From Actinomycetota bacterium (GTDB lineage: Bacteria; Actinomycetota; Acidimicrobiia; Acidimicrobiales; JAJPHE01), in NCBI GenBank assembly GCA_021325435.1, contig JAJPHE010000154.1:1-34208 (forward strand): DNA of 34,208 nucleotides, in the 5' to 3' direction. The notes under the pieces are model-generated. The model saw only the letters and a program-made list of their open reading frames with translations. It was not told the origin of the DNA and made no database searches. Made by a program: the position numbers and the translations under genes. Each line of letters begins with the position of its first letter. Position 1 is the first letter of the stretch. This document shows positions 16,300-25,104 of the stretch, piece by piece.

Positions 16300-17177
16300 C
16301 CGACCGGCGCGACGATCTCCACCCGCCGGCGGCGGCGGTGACCCAGGTGGTGGCGGCCGCCCTGGCCGAGGACCTCCTGCCGATGGGAGACGTGACCGCC
16401 GCCCTGGTGCCGTCGGGACGCCGGGCGAGTGCCCACTTCGTGGCCCGGGCCGGCGGTGTCCTCGCCGGCACCAGCGCCGCCACCGAGGCCTACGCCCAGC
16501 TCGACCCCGAGGTCGCCGTTGAGTGGCACGCTGACGACGGCGACGGCGTCACCCCCGGCCAGCGGGTCGGCACCGTGTCAGGACCGCTGCGGTCGGTCCT
16601 GACCGGCGAGCGCACCGCACTCAACCTGCTCTGTCATCTCTCGGGGGTGGCCACCGCCACCCGGGCCTACGTCGACGCCCTGGCCGCCGGCAACGCCGGC
16701 TGTCGGCTGCGCGACACCCGCAAGACCACCCCGGGGTTGCGGGCGTTGGAGAAGGCAGCGGTGCGGGCCGGAGGCGGCGTGAACCACCGGGCCAACCTGT
16801 CCGAGTCGATACTGGTCAAGGACAACCATCTCGGCGGGCTGACCATCGCCGAGGCCGTCGGGCGGGCCCGGCGCCGCTGGCCCGGACGCCACGTCGAGGT
16901 CGAGTGCGACGACGTCGACCAGGTGAAGGAGGCCCTGGCTGCCGCGGCTGACATGGTGATGCTCGACAACATGACCCCCGAACAGGTGGCCGAATGCGTC
17001 GAGCTGGTCCGCTCGGCCGCCCCCGGCGTCCCCGTCGAGGTGTCCGGCGGGGTCACCCTCGCCACCGCCGGCGCCTACGCCCTCGCCGGCGCCGACTTCG
17101 TCTCCGTGGGGGCCGTCACCCACTCGGCGCCCATCCTCGACATCGGCCTCGACATCGCCCCCGACGGAGCGGGCTGA
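16296..17177 (+). CDS. nadC: Nicotinate-nucleotide pyrophosphorylase (carboxylating)
   Basis: Converts quinolinate and PRPP to nicotinate mononucleotide with loss of CO2. 293 residues. Signature residues: LAEDLLPMGDVTAALVP at the N-terminus, the RDTRKTTPGLRALEKAAV motif (about residues 138-155), GGGVNHRANLSESILVKDNHL and the C-terminal VSGGVTLATAGAYALAG barrel strand. The GTG start lies in a GTGA overlap with nadB, so the pair is coupled. Confidence 0.96.
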   Translation: MTDRRDDLHPPAAAVTQVVAAALAEDLLPMGDVTAALVPSGRRASAHFVARAGGVLAGTSAATEAYAQLDPEVAVEWHADDGDGVTPGQRVGTVSGPLRSVLTGERTALNLLCHLSGVATATRAYVDALAAGNAGCRLRDTRKTTPGLRALEKAAVRAGGGVNHRANLSESILVKDNHLGGLTIAEAVGRARRRWPGRHVEVECDDVDQVKEALAAAADMVMLDNMTPEQVAECVELVRSAAPGVPVEVSGGVTLATAGAYALAGADFVSVGAVTHSAPILDIGLDIAPDGAG

Positions 17178-17180
17178 GCG

Positions 17181-18038
17181 GTGCTGCTCACCATCGACGT
17201 CGGCAACACCCAGACGGTGATCGGCATGTACCAGTCCGACGCCGCCCCCCCGCCCGATGGGGGCCGCTCCGGTCCGGCCCAGGCCGGCCGCCAGGGGAGG
17301 GGGGCGGGAGGACGGGGCGCCGAGACCGACCTGCTCCACCACTGGCGGCTGGCCACCGTGGCCGAGCGCACCCCCGACGAGCACGCTCTTCTCGTGGCCG
17401 AGCTGCTCGACCTCGACGGCCACCGGGCCGAGGAGGTCGTCACCGGCATCGCCGTGTCGTCCGTCGTGCCCCGCGTCACCGCCGCCCTGCGCGAGATGAT
17501 CGTCCGGCGCTACGACGTGTTCTCGGTGGTGGTGGAGCCCGGGGTCCGCACCGGCATGCCGATCCTCTACGACAACCCGAAAGAGGTCGGCGCCGACCGC
17601 ATCGCCAACGCGGTGGCGGCCATCGACCTGTACGGCGGCCCCTGCATCGTCGTGGACTTCGGCACCGCCACCACCCTCGATGCCGTGTCGCCCAAGGGCG
17701 AGTACCTCGGGGGGGCGATCATCCCCGGCATCGAGATCAGCCTCGACGCCCTCTTCGAGCGGGCCGCCGCCCTGCGCCGGGTCGAGCTGGTCGAGCCCCG
17801 CCACGTGATCGGGCGCAGCACGGTGGAGTCGATCCAGTCGGGCGCCATCTACGGATACGTGGCCCAGGTCGACGGCTTGTGCCGGCGCATGGCGGCCGAG
17901 GTCGACCCCGCCGCGACCGTAGTGTGCACCGGCGGGCTCGGCTCGTTCATCGCCCGGTTGTGCGAGACCATCCAGTACGTCGAGCCCTGGCTCACCCTCC
18001 ACGGCTTGCGCCTCGTCTACGAACGGAACCTGCCGTGA
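17181..18038 (+). CDS. coaX: Type III pantothenate kinase with an N-terminal insertion
   Basis: Phosphorylates pantothenate, the first step to CoA. 285 residues against about 255-260 usually. It has the phosphate-binding LTIDVGNTQTVIGMY, the YDNPKEVGADRIANAVA motif and VVDFGTATTLDAVSPKGEYL. Between the second strand (ending near Tyr17) and HHWRLAT (from residue 53) there is an extra Gly/Pro/Arg-rich stretch of roughly 28 residues, probably a disordered surface loop; the frame is open through it and all core motifs are intact. GTG start 3 bases after the nadC stop. It links the pantothenate genes to CoA. Confidence 0.93.
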   Translation: MLLTIDVGNTQTVIGMYQSDAAPPPDGGRSGPAQAGRQGRGAGGRGAETDLLHHWRLATVAERTPDEHALLVAELLDLDGHRAEEVVTGIAVSSVVPRVTAALREMIVRRYDVFSVVVEPGVRTGMPILYDNPKEVGADRIANAVAAIDLYGGPCIVVDFGTATTLDAVSPKGEYLGGAIIPGIEISLDALFERAAALRRVELVEPRHVIGRSTVESIQSGAIYGYVAQVDGLCRRMAAEVDPAATVVCTGGLGSFIARLCETIQYVEPWLTLHGLRLVYERNLP

Positions 18039-19438
18039 CCGAAACCCCCTACCGCTTCGACCGCTCCCACCAAGCCGCCGCCCTCCACCACCAGTTCGAC
18101 GGCATCGACGCCGGCGCCGAGACGGGTGAGGTGGTGTCGGTCGCCGGTCGGGTCATGCTCCACCGCCATCAGGGCAAGCTCGACTTCGCCGAGCTGCGCG
18201 ACTCGTCCGGCTCCATCCAGCTGTTCGCCGGCGCCAACCACACCACCGACTTCGACGGCTTCACCCGGCTCAGCCTGGGCGACTGGGTGGGGGCCACCGG
18301 CGAGGTGATGAAGACCCGCCGGGGCGAGCTGTCGGTGCGGGTGTCCGAGTGGGTGCTGCTGGCCGAGGCCCGCCACGGCTTCGGCGACAAGTGGCGCGGC
18401 GTCACCGACGTCGACACCCGTTACCGCCAGCGCGAGGTCGACCTGTGGGCCAACGAGTCGTCGCGACGGGTGTTCGCCCTCCGGTCCCGCATGGTGAGCC
18501 TCATCCGCCGCCAGCTGGAGGAGCGGGGCTTCGTCGAGGTGGAGGGGCCCACGCTGCAGCTGGTGCCGAGCGGCGGCCACGCCCTTCCGTTCCGCACCCA
18601 CCACAACGCCTTGGACCTCGACCTGTTCCTGCGCATCGCCCTCGAGCTGCCCCTCAAGCGGCTGGTGATCGGCGGCTTCGAGAGGGTGTTCGAGATCGGC
18701 CGGGTGTTCCGCAACGAGGGCATCTCGCCCCGCCACAACCCGGAGTTCACCATGCTCGAGCTGTACGAGGCCTACGCCGACTACACCGACATGATGGAGC
18801 TGACCGAGAGCCTCGTCTCCGAGACGGCGGCCGCCTTGCTCGGCACCACCTCCATCACCTACCAGGGGCGGGCGCTCGACCTCGGCCGGCCGTGGCGGCG
18901 GGCGACGCTCACCGAGCTGGTGGCCGAGACCGCCGGCCTCGAGGTCGACCTGGACATGGGCGTCGACAAGCTGCGGGAGGTCGCCTCCGCCGCCGGCGTC
19001 CCCGTCGAGCCCCAATGGGGCCCGGGCAAGGTCCTGCTCGAGATCTACGAGAAGACCACCGAGCACCAGCTGTGGGGCCCGGTCTTCGTGTGCGACTACC
19101 CCCAGGAGGTCTCGCCCCTGGCCCGGTCCCACCGCAGCCGGCCGGGATACGTCGAGCGGTTCGAGGCGATCGTCGCCGGGCGGGAGCTGGCCAACGCCTT
19201 CTCGGAGCTCAACGACCCCGACGAGCAGCGGGCCCGCTTCGAGGAGCAGGTCCGCGAGCGGGCCGCCGGGGACGCCGAGGCCATGCCCCTCGACGCGGAC
19301 TACCTGCGGGCCATGGAGCAGGGGCTGCCCCCGACCGGCGGTCTCGGGGTGGGCATCGACCGGCTGGCCATGCTCCTCGCCGACGTGGCCAACATCCGCG
19401 ACGTCATCCTCTTCCCGACCCTGCGCCCCGAAGCCTGA
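18035..19438 (+). CDS. lysS: Lysyl-tRNA synthetase, class II
   Basis: Charges tRNA-Lys. 467 residues, slightly short because the N-terminal extension is reduced. An OB-fold anticodon domain (VSVAGRVMLHRHQGKLDFAE, about residues 34-53) precedes the class II core: TLQLVPSGGHALPFRTHHN, then motif 2 in VFEIGRVFRNEGISPRHNPE with EFTMLELYEAYADY, and motif 3 GLGVGIDRLAMLLADVANIR (about residues 437-456). GGHALPF replaces the more common GGAxARPF. GTG start in a GTGA overlap with coaX. In Mycobacterium lsr2 and clpC1 follow; here clpC lies 1.3 kb on and no lsr2 intervenes. Confidence 0.93.
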   Translation: MTETPYRFDRSHQAAALHHQFDGIDAGAETGEVVSVAGRVMLHRHQGKLDFAELRDSSGSIQLFAGANHTTDFDGFTRLSLGDWVGATGEVMKTRRGELSVRVSEWVLLAEARHGFGDKWRGVTDVDTRYRQREVDLWANESSRRVFALRSRMVSLIRRQLEERGFVEVEGPTLQLVPSGGHALPFRTHHNALDLDLFLRIALELPLKRLVIGGFERVFEIGRVFRNEGISPRHNPEFTMLELYEAYADYTDMMELTESLVSETAAALLGTTSITYQGRALDLGRPWRRATLTELVAETAGLEVDLDMGVDKLREVASAAGVPVEPQWGPGKVLLEIYEKTTEHQLWGPVFVCDYPQEVSPLARSHRSRPGYVERFEAIVAGRELANAFSELNDPDEQRARFEEQVRERAAGDAEAMPLDADYLRAMEQGLPPTGGLGVGIDRLAMLLADVANIRDVILFPTLRPEA

Positions 19439-19619
19439 GTCGGCGTCAACTCCGGTTGGCGAGCGGGGACCGGCGACCACCAGCAAAAAATGCTGTCGCA
19501 AAATGCACCGAACGCCGGTGTCACACACCGTCGTTTGCCAACAAACGTTGGCAGAGAAAAACGACGAACAACCCCGAGAGCGGACCGGGCCGGCCCCCGG
19601 GGGGCGCCGGGGCGAGCGG
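19439..19619. other. Non-coding AT-richer spacer between convergent lysS and polyprenyl synthase
   Basis: 181 bases with much lower GC than the surroundings and runs of A, including AAAAAA near 19485 and AAAAA near 19557. It holds a compound inverted repeat described separately and a smaller one, CAGCA-AAAAA-TGCTG, near 19481-19495. No convincing ORF was seen. It probably terminates transcription from both sides. Confidence 0.6.
19529..19566. terminator. Nested inverted repeat, probable bidirectional terminator
   Basis: Outer arms CGTCGTTT (19529-19536) and AAACGACG (19559-19566) pair over 8 bp. The inner hairpin is GCCAAC (19537-19542), loop AAAC, GTTGGC (19547-19552). A 6-base bulge AGAGAA sits on one side. 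On the reverse strand it is followed downstream by a T6 run, fitting a terminator for the polyprenyl synthase gene; it also lies just after lysS. Confidence 0.55.
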
Positions 19620-20609
19620 TCAGACCGCCGGCAGGTCGTCGATGACCAGGTGGCCGAGTCGGCCCAGGGCCTGACCGACGGTCGGGGCCAGCCCGTCCAC
19701 GGCCGAGGCGGCCTGGTCGGCGTAGTCGCGGGCCAGCTCGAGGCAGCCGCCGATGGCCCCGGAGGACCGCACGATGGCCCGGGCCTTGTCGCGCTCGGGC
19801 GGGTCGAGAGGACCCCCGAGGAGGGGCCGGAGCTCGGCGCCGGAGTCCTCGTCGGCCAGGGTGCGGATGACCGGCAGGGTGTAGACGCCGGCGACCATGT
19901 CGAGACCGGCCGGCTTTCCCAGCATCTGGTCGGTGCCCACCACGTCGAGGACGTCGTCGCAGATCTGGAACACCATCCCGAAGGCGTGCCCGTAGGAGGT
20001 GAGGGCCTCGAGCTGGTCGCGGTCCAGGCCGGCGGTCAGCGCCCCGATGCGGCAGGCGGCCGACATCAGCGAGGCGGTCTTGCCGGCGATGGCCGCCAGG
20101 TAGGAGGTCTCCGACCGGTTGACGTCGTAGGCGGCCTGGATCTCGAGGGTCTGGCCCTGGCACAGCTTGGCGATGGTGGCGGCCAGCAGGCCGGCCACCT
20201 CGGTGCCGAGGCCGGCGGCGATCTCCGAGGCCCGGGCCAGCAGGAAGTCCCCGGCCAGGATGGCGATCAGGTTGCCCCATTTGGCGTTGACCGTCTCCAC
20301 CCCCCGGCGGGTGGCGGCCTCGTCGATGACGTCGTCGTGGCACAACGACCCGACGTGGACCAGCTCGACGGAGACCCCCCCGAGGAGCACCTCGTCGGGG
20401 GCGACGGGCCCGTCGGCCGATCCGGCCCCTGCCGCGGCCAGGGTCAGGGCGGGCCGGAGCCGCTTGCCGCCGGCGTCCACCAGGTGGCGGGCGACCTGAG
20501 TCAGGAACGGATCTTCGGTGCTCACGGCCTCCGTGAGGCGCCGCTCGAGGCTGGATAGTTCGTCCTCGAGGCGGGGAAGGTCCAGGAGGTGAGCCACGTT
20601 CACTGCCAC
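19620..20609 (-). CDS. Trans-polyprenyl diphosphate synthase
   Basis: Elongates allylic diphosphates with isopentenyl diphosphate to make the side chain of menaquinone or a related lipid. 329 residues. It has GGKRLRPALTLAA, the first aspartate-rich motif HVGSLCHDDVIDEAATRRG (about residues 85-103) and the second, FQICDDVLDVVG, plus GKTASLMSAACRIG. Chain length cannot be read reliably. GTG 20609 gives the longest frame; GTG 20603 is possible because TATGTT (20617-20612, reverse) lies 8 bases before it. It is the only reverse-strand gene in the first 26 kb and sits where lsr2 is often found. Confidence 0.92.
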   Translation of the reverse strand: MAVNVAHLLDLPRLEDELSSLERRLTEAVSTEDPFLTQVARHLVDAGGKRLRPALTLAAAGAGSADGPVAPDEVLLGGVSVELVHVGSLCHDDVIDEAATRRGVETVNAKWGNLIAILAGDFLLARASEIAAGLGTEVAGLLAATIAKLCQGQTLEIQAAYDVNRSETSYLAAIAGKTASLMSAACRIGALTAGLDRDQLEALTSYGHAFGMVFQICDDVLDVVGTDQMLGKPAGLDMVAGVYTLPVIRTLADEDSGAELRPLLGGPLDPPERDKARAIVRSSGAIGGCLELARDYADQAASAVDGLAPTVGQALGRLGHLVIDDLPAV

Positions 20610-20708
20610 GGAACATAGGCGACCCTCCCGGGGTTGAGAAAACCCCTGGGGCTACGGTGGTCCCCAGGTCTCATGGAGGGGGGGTGCCGTTCCGACACTC
20701 CCCCTGAG

Positions 20709-20745
20709 TAGAATTGTCAGCGAGCCACCTAGGCCCGCCAGGAGG
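20709..20745 (+). promoter_or_regulatory. clpC promoter -10 and ribosome binding site
   Basis: TAGAAT at 20709-20714 is a good -10; start of transcription near 20721 would give a leader of about 30 bases. AGGAGG at 20740-20745, four bases before TTG 20750, fixes the clpC start. No strong -35 was identified, and no clear HspR, HrcA or CtsR operator was seen. Confidence 0.5.
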
Positions 20746-20749
20746 CATC

Positions 20750-23230
20750 TTGTTCGAACGCTTCACCGACCGAGCCCGTAGGGTCCTCGTGCTGGCGCAG
20801 GAGGAAGCTCGGCTCCTCAACCACAACTTCATCGGGACCGAGCACATCCTCCTCGGGTTGATCCACGAGGGAGAGGGCGTCGCGGCCAAGGCGCTCGAGT
20901 CGCTGGGGATCTCGCTGGAGGCGGTCCGCGAGAAGGTGGAGGAGACCATCGGGCCGGCCGGGTCGGCGACGACGGGCTCGCCCCCGTTCACCCCCCGGGC
21001 CAAGAAGGTCCTCGAGCTTTCCCTGCGCGAGGCGCTGCAGCTCGGCCACAACTACATCGGCACCGAGCACATGCTGCTCGGGCTGGTGCGCGAGGGCGAG
21101 GGCGTGGCCGCCCAGGTCCTCGTCAACCTGGGCGCCGACCTGTCCCGGGTCCGCCAGCAGGTCATCCAGCTCCTGTCCGGCTACGGCAACAAGGAGGCGG
21201 CCGCCGCCGGCGGCCCGGCCAGCCAGGAGGTCCCCTCCGGCTCGCCCGTGCTCGACCAGTTCGGGCGCAACCTCACCAGCCTGGCCCGCGAGAAGAAGCT
21301 CGACCCGGTCATCGGGCGCGAGCGCGAGATCGAGCGGGTGATGCAGGTTCTCTCCCGCCGGACCAAGAACAACCCGGTCCTCATCGGCGAGCCCGGCGTC
21401 GGCAAGACGGCCATCGTCGAGGGACTGTCGCAGAAGATCGTGGCCGACGACGTCCCCGAGACGCTCAAGGGCAAGCAGCTCTACACCCTCGATCTCGGCG
21501 CCCTGGTCGCCGGCAGCCGCTACCGGGGTGACTTCGAGGAGCGCCTCAAGAAGGTGCTGAAGGAAATCCGCACCCGCGGCGACATCATCCTTTTCATTGA
21601 CGAGCTGCACACGCTGGTCGGCGCCGGCGCAGCCGAGGGGGCCATCGACGCCGCCTCGATCCTCAAGCCCATGCTGGCCCGGGGCGAGCTGCAGACCATC
21701 GGCGCCACCACCCTCGAGGAGTACCGCAAGCACCTCGAGAAGGACGCCGCCCTCGAGCGGCGCTTCCAGCCGATCAAGGTGGACGAGCCCTCGCTCACCC
21801 ACACCATCGACATCCTGAAGGGGCTGCGCGACCGCTACGAGTCGCACCACTCGGTGACCATCACCGACCAGGCTCTGGTGGCGGCGGCCAACCTGGCCGA
21901 CCGCTACATCTCCGACCGCTTCCTGCCCGACAAGGCCATCGACCTCATCGACGAGGCCGGGTCGCGGCTGCGTATCCGGCGCATGTCGACGCCTCCCGAC
22001 TACAAGAAGCTCGAGGACGACATCAGCCGCATCCGGCGCGAGAAGGAAGCGGCCATCGAGAAGCAGGCCTTCGACCAGGCCAAGAAGCTGGCCGATCAGG
22101 AGAAGGAGAAGCTCGAGGCCAAGACGGCGATGGAGGCCGAGTGGCGCTCCGAGGGCGTGGACCTGTTCGACGTGGTCGACGAAGAGGTCATCGCCGAGGT
22201 CCTGGCCAACTGGACGGGCATCCCCGTCTACAAGCTGACTGAGGAGGAGACGGCCAAGCTGCTGCGCATGGAGGACGAGCTGCACCGGCGGGTCATCGGC
22301 CAGCAGGACGCCATCGCCGCCCTGTCGCGGGCCATCCGGCGGACCCGGGCCGGCCTCAAGGACCCGAAGCGGCCCAGCGGATCGTTCATCTTCCTGGGCC
22401 CCACCGGCGTGGGCAAGACCGAGCTGGCCAAGACGCTCGCCGAGTTCCTGTTCGGCGACGAGAGCGCCCTCATCCAGCTCGACATGTCCGAGTACATGGA
22501 GAAGCACACCGTCAGCCGGCTGGTCGGCTCGCCTCCGGGCTACGTCGGCTACGAGGAGGGCGGCCAGCTAACCGAGGCGGTGCGGCGCAAGCCGTTCTCC
22601 GTCGTGCTGTTCGACGAGGTCGAAAAGGCCCACCCGGACGTGTTCAACGCCCTGCTGCAGATCCTGGAGGACGGCCGCCTGACCGACTCCCAGGGCCGCT
22701 CGGTGGACTTCAAGAACACGGTGCTGATCATGACGTCGAACCTCGGCACCGCCGATCTGCGCAAGGCGTCGGTCGGCTTCGCCAAGACGACCTCGGCGGT
22801 GACCTACGAGAAGATGAAGGAGAAGGTGCACGAGGCCCTGAAGCAGCACTTCCGGCCCGAGTTCCTGAACCGCATCGACGAGGTCATCGTGTTCCACGAG
22901 CTGTCCCGCGAGGAGGTCACCGAGATCGTCGACCTGATGATCCGGCGGGTCTCCGAGCAGCTCGAGGGGCAGGGCCTCGGCTTCGAGATGACCCCGGCCG
23001 CCAAGGCCCTCCTGGCCGAGAAGGGCTACGACCCCACCCTCGGCGCCCGACCCTTGCGTCGGGCCATCCAGCAGATGGTCGAGGACCCGCTGTCGGAGCG
23101 GATCCTGTGGAAGGAGTTCAACGTCGGCGAGACGATCATCGTCGACGCCGAGGGAGACCAGATCGTCTTCCGCTCCATCGAGGGCATCGAGCCCCCGCCG
23201 GTGGAGATGGCCGGCACCTCCTCCGAGTAG
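20750..23230 (+). CDS. clpC: ATP-dependent Clp protease ATPase subunit ClpC
   Basis: Hsp100 unfoldase that feeds substrates to ClpP. 826 residues. N-terminal Clp repeats begin [19 protein letters not shown] and include two GTEHxLLGL motifs. The first AAA+ domain has Walker A GEPGVGKT (about residues 213-220), the second GPTGVGKT (about 550-557). Between them lies a UVR-like coiled segment (about 417-455), characteristic of ClpC rather than ClpB, followed by WTGIPVYKL. The GYVGYEEGG pore loop and the C-terminal [13 protein letters not shown] are present. TTG 20750 is chosen because family members begin [10 protein letters not shown] and AGGAGG precedes it; upstream in-frame starts lie before this RBS. 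Confidence 0.97.
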   Translation: MFERFTDRARRVLVLAQEEARLLNHNFIGTEHILLGLIHEGEGVAAKALESLGISLEAVREKVEETIGPAGSATTGSPPFTPRAKKVLELSLREALQLGHNYIGTEHMLLGLVREGEGVAAQVLVNLGADLSRVRQQVIQLLSGYGNKEAAAAGGPASQEVPSGSPVLDQFGRNLTSLAREKKLDPVIGREREIERVMQVLSRRTKNNPVLIGEPGVGKTAIVEGLSQKIVADDVPETLKGKQLYTLDLGALVAGSRYRGDFEERLKKVLKEIRTRGDIILFIDELHTLVGAGAAEGAIDAASILKPMLARGELQTIGATTLEEYRKHLEKDAALERRFQPIKVDEPSLTHTIDILKGLRDRYESHHSVTITDQALVAAANLADRYISDRFLPDKAIDLIDEAGSRLRIRRMSTPPDYKKLEDDISRIRREKEAAIEKQAFDQAKKLADQEKEKLEAKTAMEAEWRSEGVDLFDVVDEEVIAEVLANWTGIPVYKLTEEETAKLLRMEDELHRRVIGQQDAIAALSRAIRRTRAGLKDPKRPSGSFIFLGPTGVGKTELAKTLAEFLFGDESALIQLDMSEYMEKHTVSRLVGSPPGYVGYEEGGQLTEAVRRKPFSVVLFDEVEKAHPDVFNALLQILEDGRLTDSQGRSVDFKNTVLIMTSNLGTADLRKASVGFAKTTSAVTYEKMKEKVHEALKQHFRPEFLNRIDEVIVFHELSREEVTEIVDLMIRRVSEQLEGQGLGFEMTPAAKALLAEKGYDPTLGARPLRRAIQQMVEDPLSERILWKEFNVGETIIVDAEGDQIVFRSIEGIEPPPVEMAGTSSE

Positions 23231-23241
23231 CCCGCCCTCGC

Positions 23242-23610
23242 GTGTACGGGCGGGTGCTGGTCGGCACGGACGGGTCGGACACGGCCCGGCGCGCCGTCGA
23301 GCGGGCGGTGGAGGTGGCGGAGGCCACCGGCTCGTCGGTGACGATCGTCAGCGTGGGCGACCCTGACCGGGCCCTGGCGGTGGCCCAGGCCGAGGCCGAG
23401 CGCCACTCCGACGCCGGGGTGGACATCGCCGCCCGGGCCTGCCAGGGCGATCCCGCCGCCGCCCTGGTGGAGGCGGCCGAGGCCGAAGGGGCCGGGCTCC
23501 TGGTGGTGGGCAGCCGGGGCATGACCGGCCCGGCCCGGCTGCTCGGGTCGGTCCCCAACAAGGTGAGCCACCACGCCCCCTGCCACCTGCTGATCGTCCA
23601 CACCACCTGA
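23242..23610 (+). CDS. Short universal stress protein (UspA family)
   Basis: 122 residues against about 140 or more usually. It starts VYGRVLVGTDGSDTARRAVE, the standard first strand, and ends with the ATP-binding signature LLVVGSRGMTGPARLLGSVP plus CHLLIVHTT. The region between strand 2 and the DIAARACQGDP segment is shorter than usual, with no long loop after IVSVGDP. The GTG start lies 11 bases after the clpC stop, so it is probably co-transcribed with clpC. Predicted small nucleotide-binding stress protein; partner unknown. Confidence 0.85.
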   Translation: MYGRVLVGTDGSDTARRAVERAVEVAEATGSSVTIVSVGDPDRALAVAQAEAERHSDAGVDIAARACQGDPAAALVEAAEAEGAGLLVVGSRGMTGPARLLGSVPNKVSHHAPCHLLIVHTT

Positions 23611-23652
23611 CCGGCGGGCGCCGCCATCCGCGGGGGTGTCGCAGCCCCTCCT

Positions 23653-23658
23653 TACCAT
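23653..23658 (+). promoter_or_regulatory. -10-like TACCAT, leaderless promoter for radA
   Basis: TACCAT is followed by 6 bases and the radA ATG (23665), with no ribosome binding site in between. It fits the same pattern as hpt, folP, nadB, disA and the Crp-family gene. Confidence 0.45.
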
Positions 23659-23664
23659 CGGGCC

Positions 23665-25074
23665 ATGCCCCGCCTGCGCACCGTCCACCGCTGCCACGAG
23701 TGCGGGTCCGCCCAGCCCCGCTGGTCGGGGCGCTGCGGGGCGTGCGGGGCGTGGAACTCGCTGATCGAAGAGGTGGAGGCCACGCCGGCGGCGGCGTCCT
23801 CCCGGCCGGCGGGGCTGCGGTCCGAGTCGGCCGGGCCGGCGGTGCCGATCACCAGCGTCGAGGGCCACGACGACCGCCCCCTGCCGACCGGGCTGGACGA
23901 GCTCGACCGGGTCCTCGCCGGCGGCCTGGTGCCCGGCTCGGCCACCCTCCTCGGCGGCGAGCCGGGGATCGGCAAGTCGACCCTGGTGCTCCAGGCCCTG
24001 GCCAACCTGACGGCGGCCGGTCACCGCTGCCTCCTGGTCGCCGCCGAGGAGTCCAAGGCCCAGGTGCGCATGCGGGCCGAGCGGCTGGGGGCGGTGGGCG
24101 ACTCGCTGTGGCTGGTGGCGGCCACCTCCCTCGCCGACGTCACCGCCGCGGTCACCGAGCTAGAGCCGAGCGTGTGCGTGGTCGACTCGATCCAGGCCCT
24201 CTACGACCCGGCGCTGGAGTCGGCCCCCGGGTCGGTGGCCCAGGTGCGGGCCTGCGCCCACGAGCTGGTCGGGCTGGCCAAGGGGCGGGGCACCTCGATG
24301 GTGATGATCGGCCACGTCACCAAGGAGGGGGCCCTGGCCGGGCCCCGGGTGCTCGAGCACCTGGTCGACACCGTTCTTTCCTTCGAAGGCGACCGCCACC
24401 ACGCCCTGCGCCTCCTCCGGGCGGTCAAGCACCGGTTCGGGCCGGTGGGGGAGCTGGGCCTGTTCGAGATGACCGGGGCCGGGCTGGCGCCGGTGGCCGA
24501 CCCGAGCGGCATGCTCCTCGCCGACCGCCGCTTCGGGGTGCCGGGCTGCGTGGTGCTGCCGGCCATGGAGGGCAGCCGCCCCCTCTTGGTCGAGCTGCAG
24601 TCGCTGGCCACCTCGACCTCCCTGCAGATGCCCCGCCGGTCGGCCCAGGGCCTCGACGGCGGCCGCCTGTCGCTGATGATCGCCGTCCTCCAGCGCCGGG
24701 CCGGCCTGGCCCTCGGCACCTACGACGTGTACGCCTCGGTGGTGGGCGGGGTGCGGGTGACCGAGCCGGCGGCCGACCTGGCCCTCGTCCTGTCGCTGGC
24801 GTCGGTGGTGCGCGACCAGGTCGTCCATCCCGACCTGGTGGTGTTCGGGGAGGTCGGCCTGGGCGGCGAGGTCCGCCAGGTGGTCCACACCCCGAGGCGG
24901 CTGGCCGAGGCGTTCCGGCTCGGGTTCCGCCGGGCCATCGTGGCCGGCTCGTCGGCCGACGGGCCCGAGGGGATGTCGGTCTACCGGGTGGCGAGCGTCG
25001 GCCAGGCCATCGAGACGATGGGCCGGCTCCGTCCGGGGTTGAGGGCGCTGCCCGGGCCGGGCGGGCCGACCTGA
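23665..25074 (+). CDS. radA: DNA repair protein RadA (Sms)
   Basis: RecA-like ATPase that helps process recombination intermediates by branch migration. 469 residues. N-terminal zinc finger with Cys10, Cys13, Cys24, Cys27 (CHECG, CGAC). Walker A GGEPGIGKST at about residues 97-106. The RadA-specific KNRFG motif appears as KHRFG at about 255-259. The C-terminal Lon-protease-like domain begins near GSRPLLVELQSL. It is followed by disA, a common actinobacterial and firmicute arrangement linking repair to c-di-AMP synthesis. Confidence 0.96.
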   Translation: MPRLRTVHRCHECGSAQPRWSGRCGACGAWNSLIEEVEATPAAASSRPAGLRSESAGPAVPITSVEGHDDRPLPTGLDELDRVLAGGLVPGSATLLGGEPGIGKSTLVLQALANLTAAGHRCLLVAAEESKAQVRMRAERLGAVGDSLWLVAATSLADVTAAVTELEPSVCVVDSIQALYDPALESAPGSVAQVRACAHELVGLAKGRGTSMVMIGHVTKEGALAGPRVLEHLVDTVLSFEGDRHHALRLLRAVKHRFGPVGELGLFEMTGAGLAPVADPSGMLLADRRFGVPGCVVLPAMEGSRPLLVELQSLATSTSLQMPRRSAQGLDGGRLSLMIAVLQRRAGLALGTYDVYASVVGGVRVTEPAADLALVLSLASVVRDQVVHPDLVVFGEVGLGGEVRQVVHTPRRLAEAFRLGFRRAIVAGSSADGPEGMSVYRVASVGQAIETMGRLRPGLRALPGPGGPT

Positions 25075-25091
25075 GCGAGCCGACCCGCCGG

Positions 25092-25097
25092 TAGCAT
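25092..25097 (+). promoter_or_regulatory. -10-like TAGCAT, leaderless promoter for disA
   Basis: TAGCAT is followed by exactly 7 bases and GTG 25105. The hexamer overlaps the ATG at 25096, so transcripts from it could not use that ATG. Confidence 0.5.
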
Positions 25098-25104
25098 GCG
25101 GGTC

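Noticed and set aside
20729-22507. 592-residue reverse ORF opposite clpC
   Set aside because: Shadow of a conserved Hsp100 gene; Leu/Val/Asp-biased translation without motifs.
25096-25104. ATG 25096 as the disA start
   Set aside because: It falls inside the -10-like TAGCAT and lacks an RBS; GTG 25105 is at the leaderless spacing. Not excluded if transcripts come from radA.
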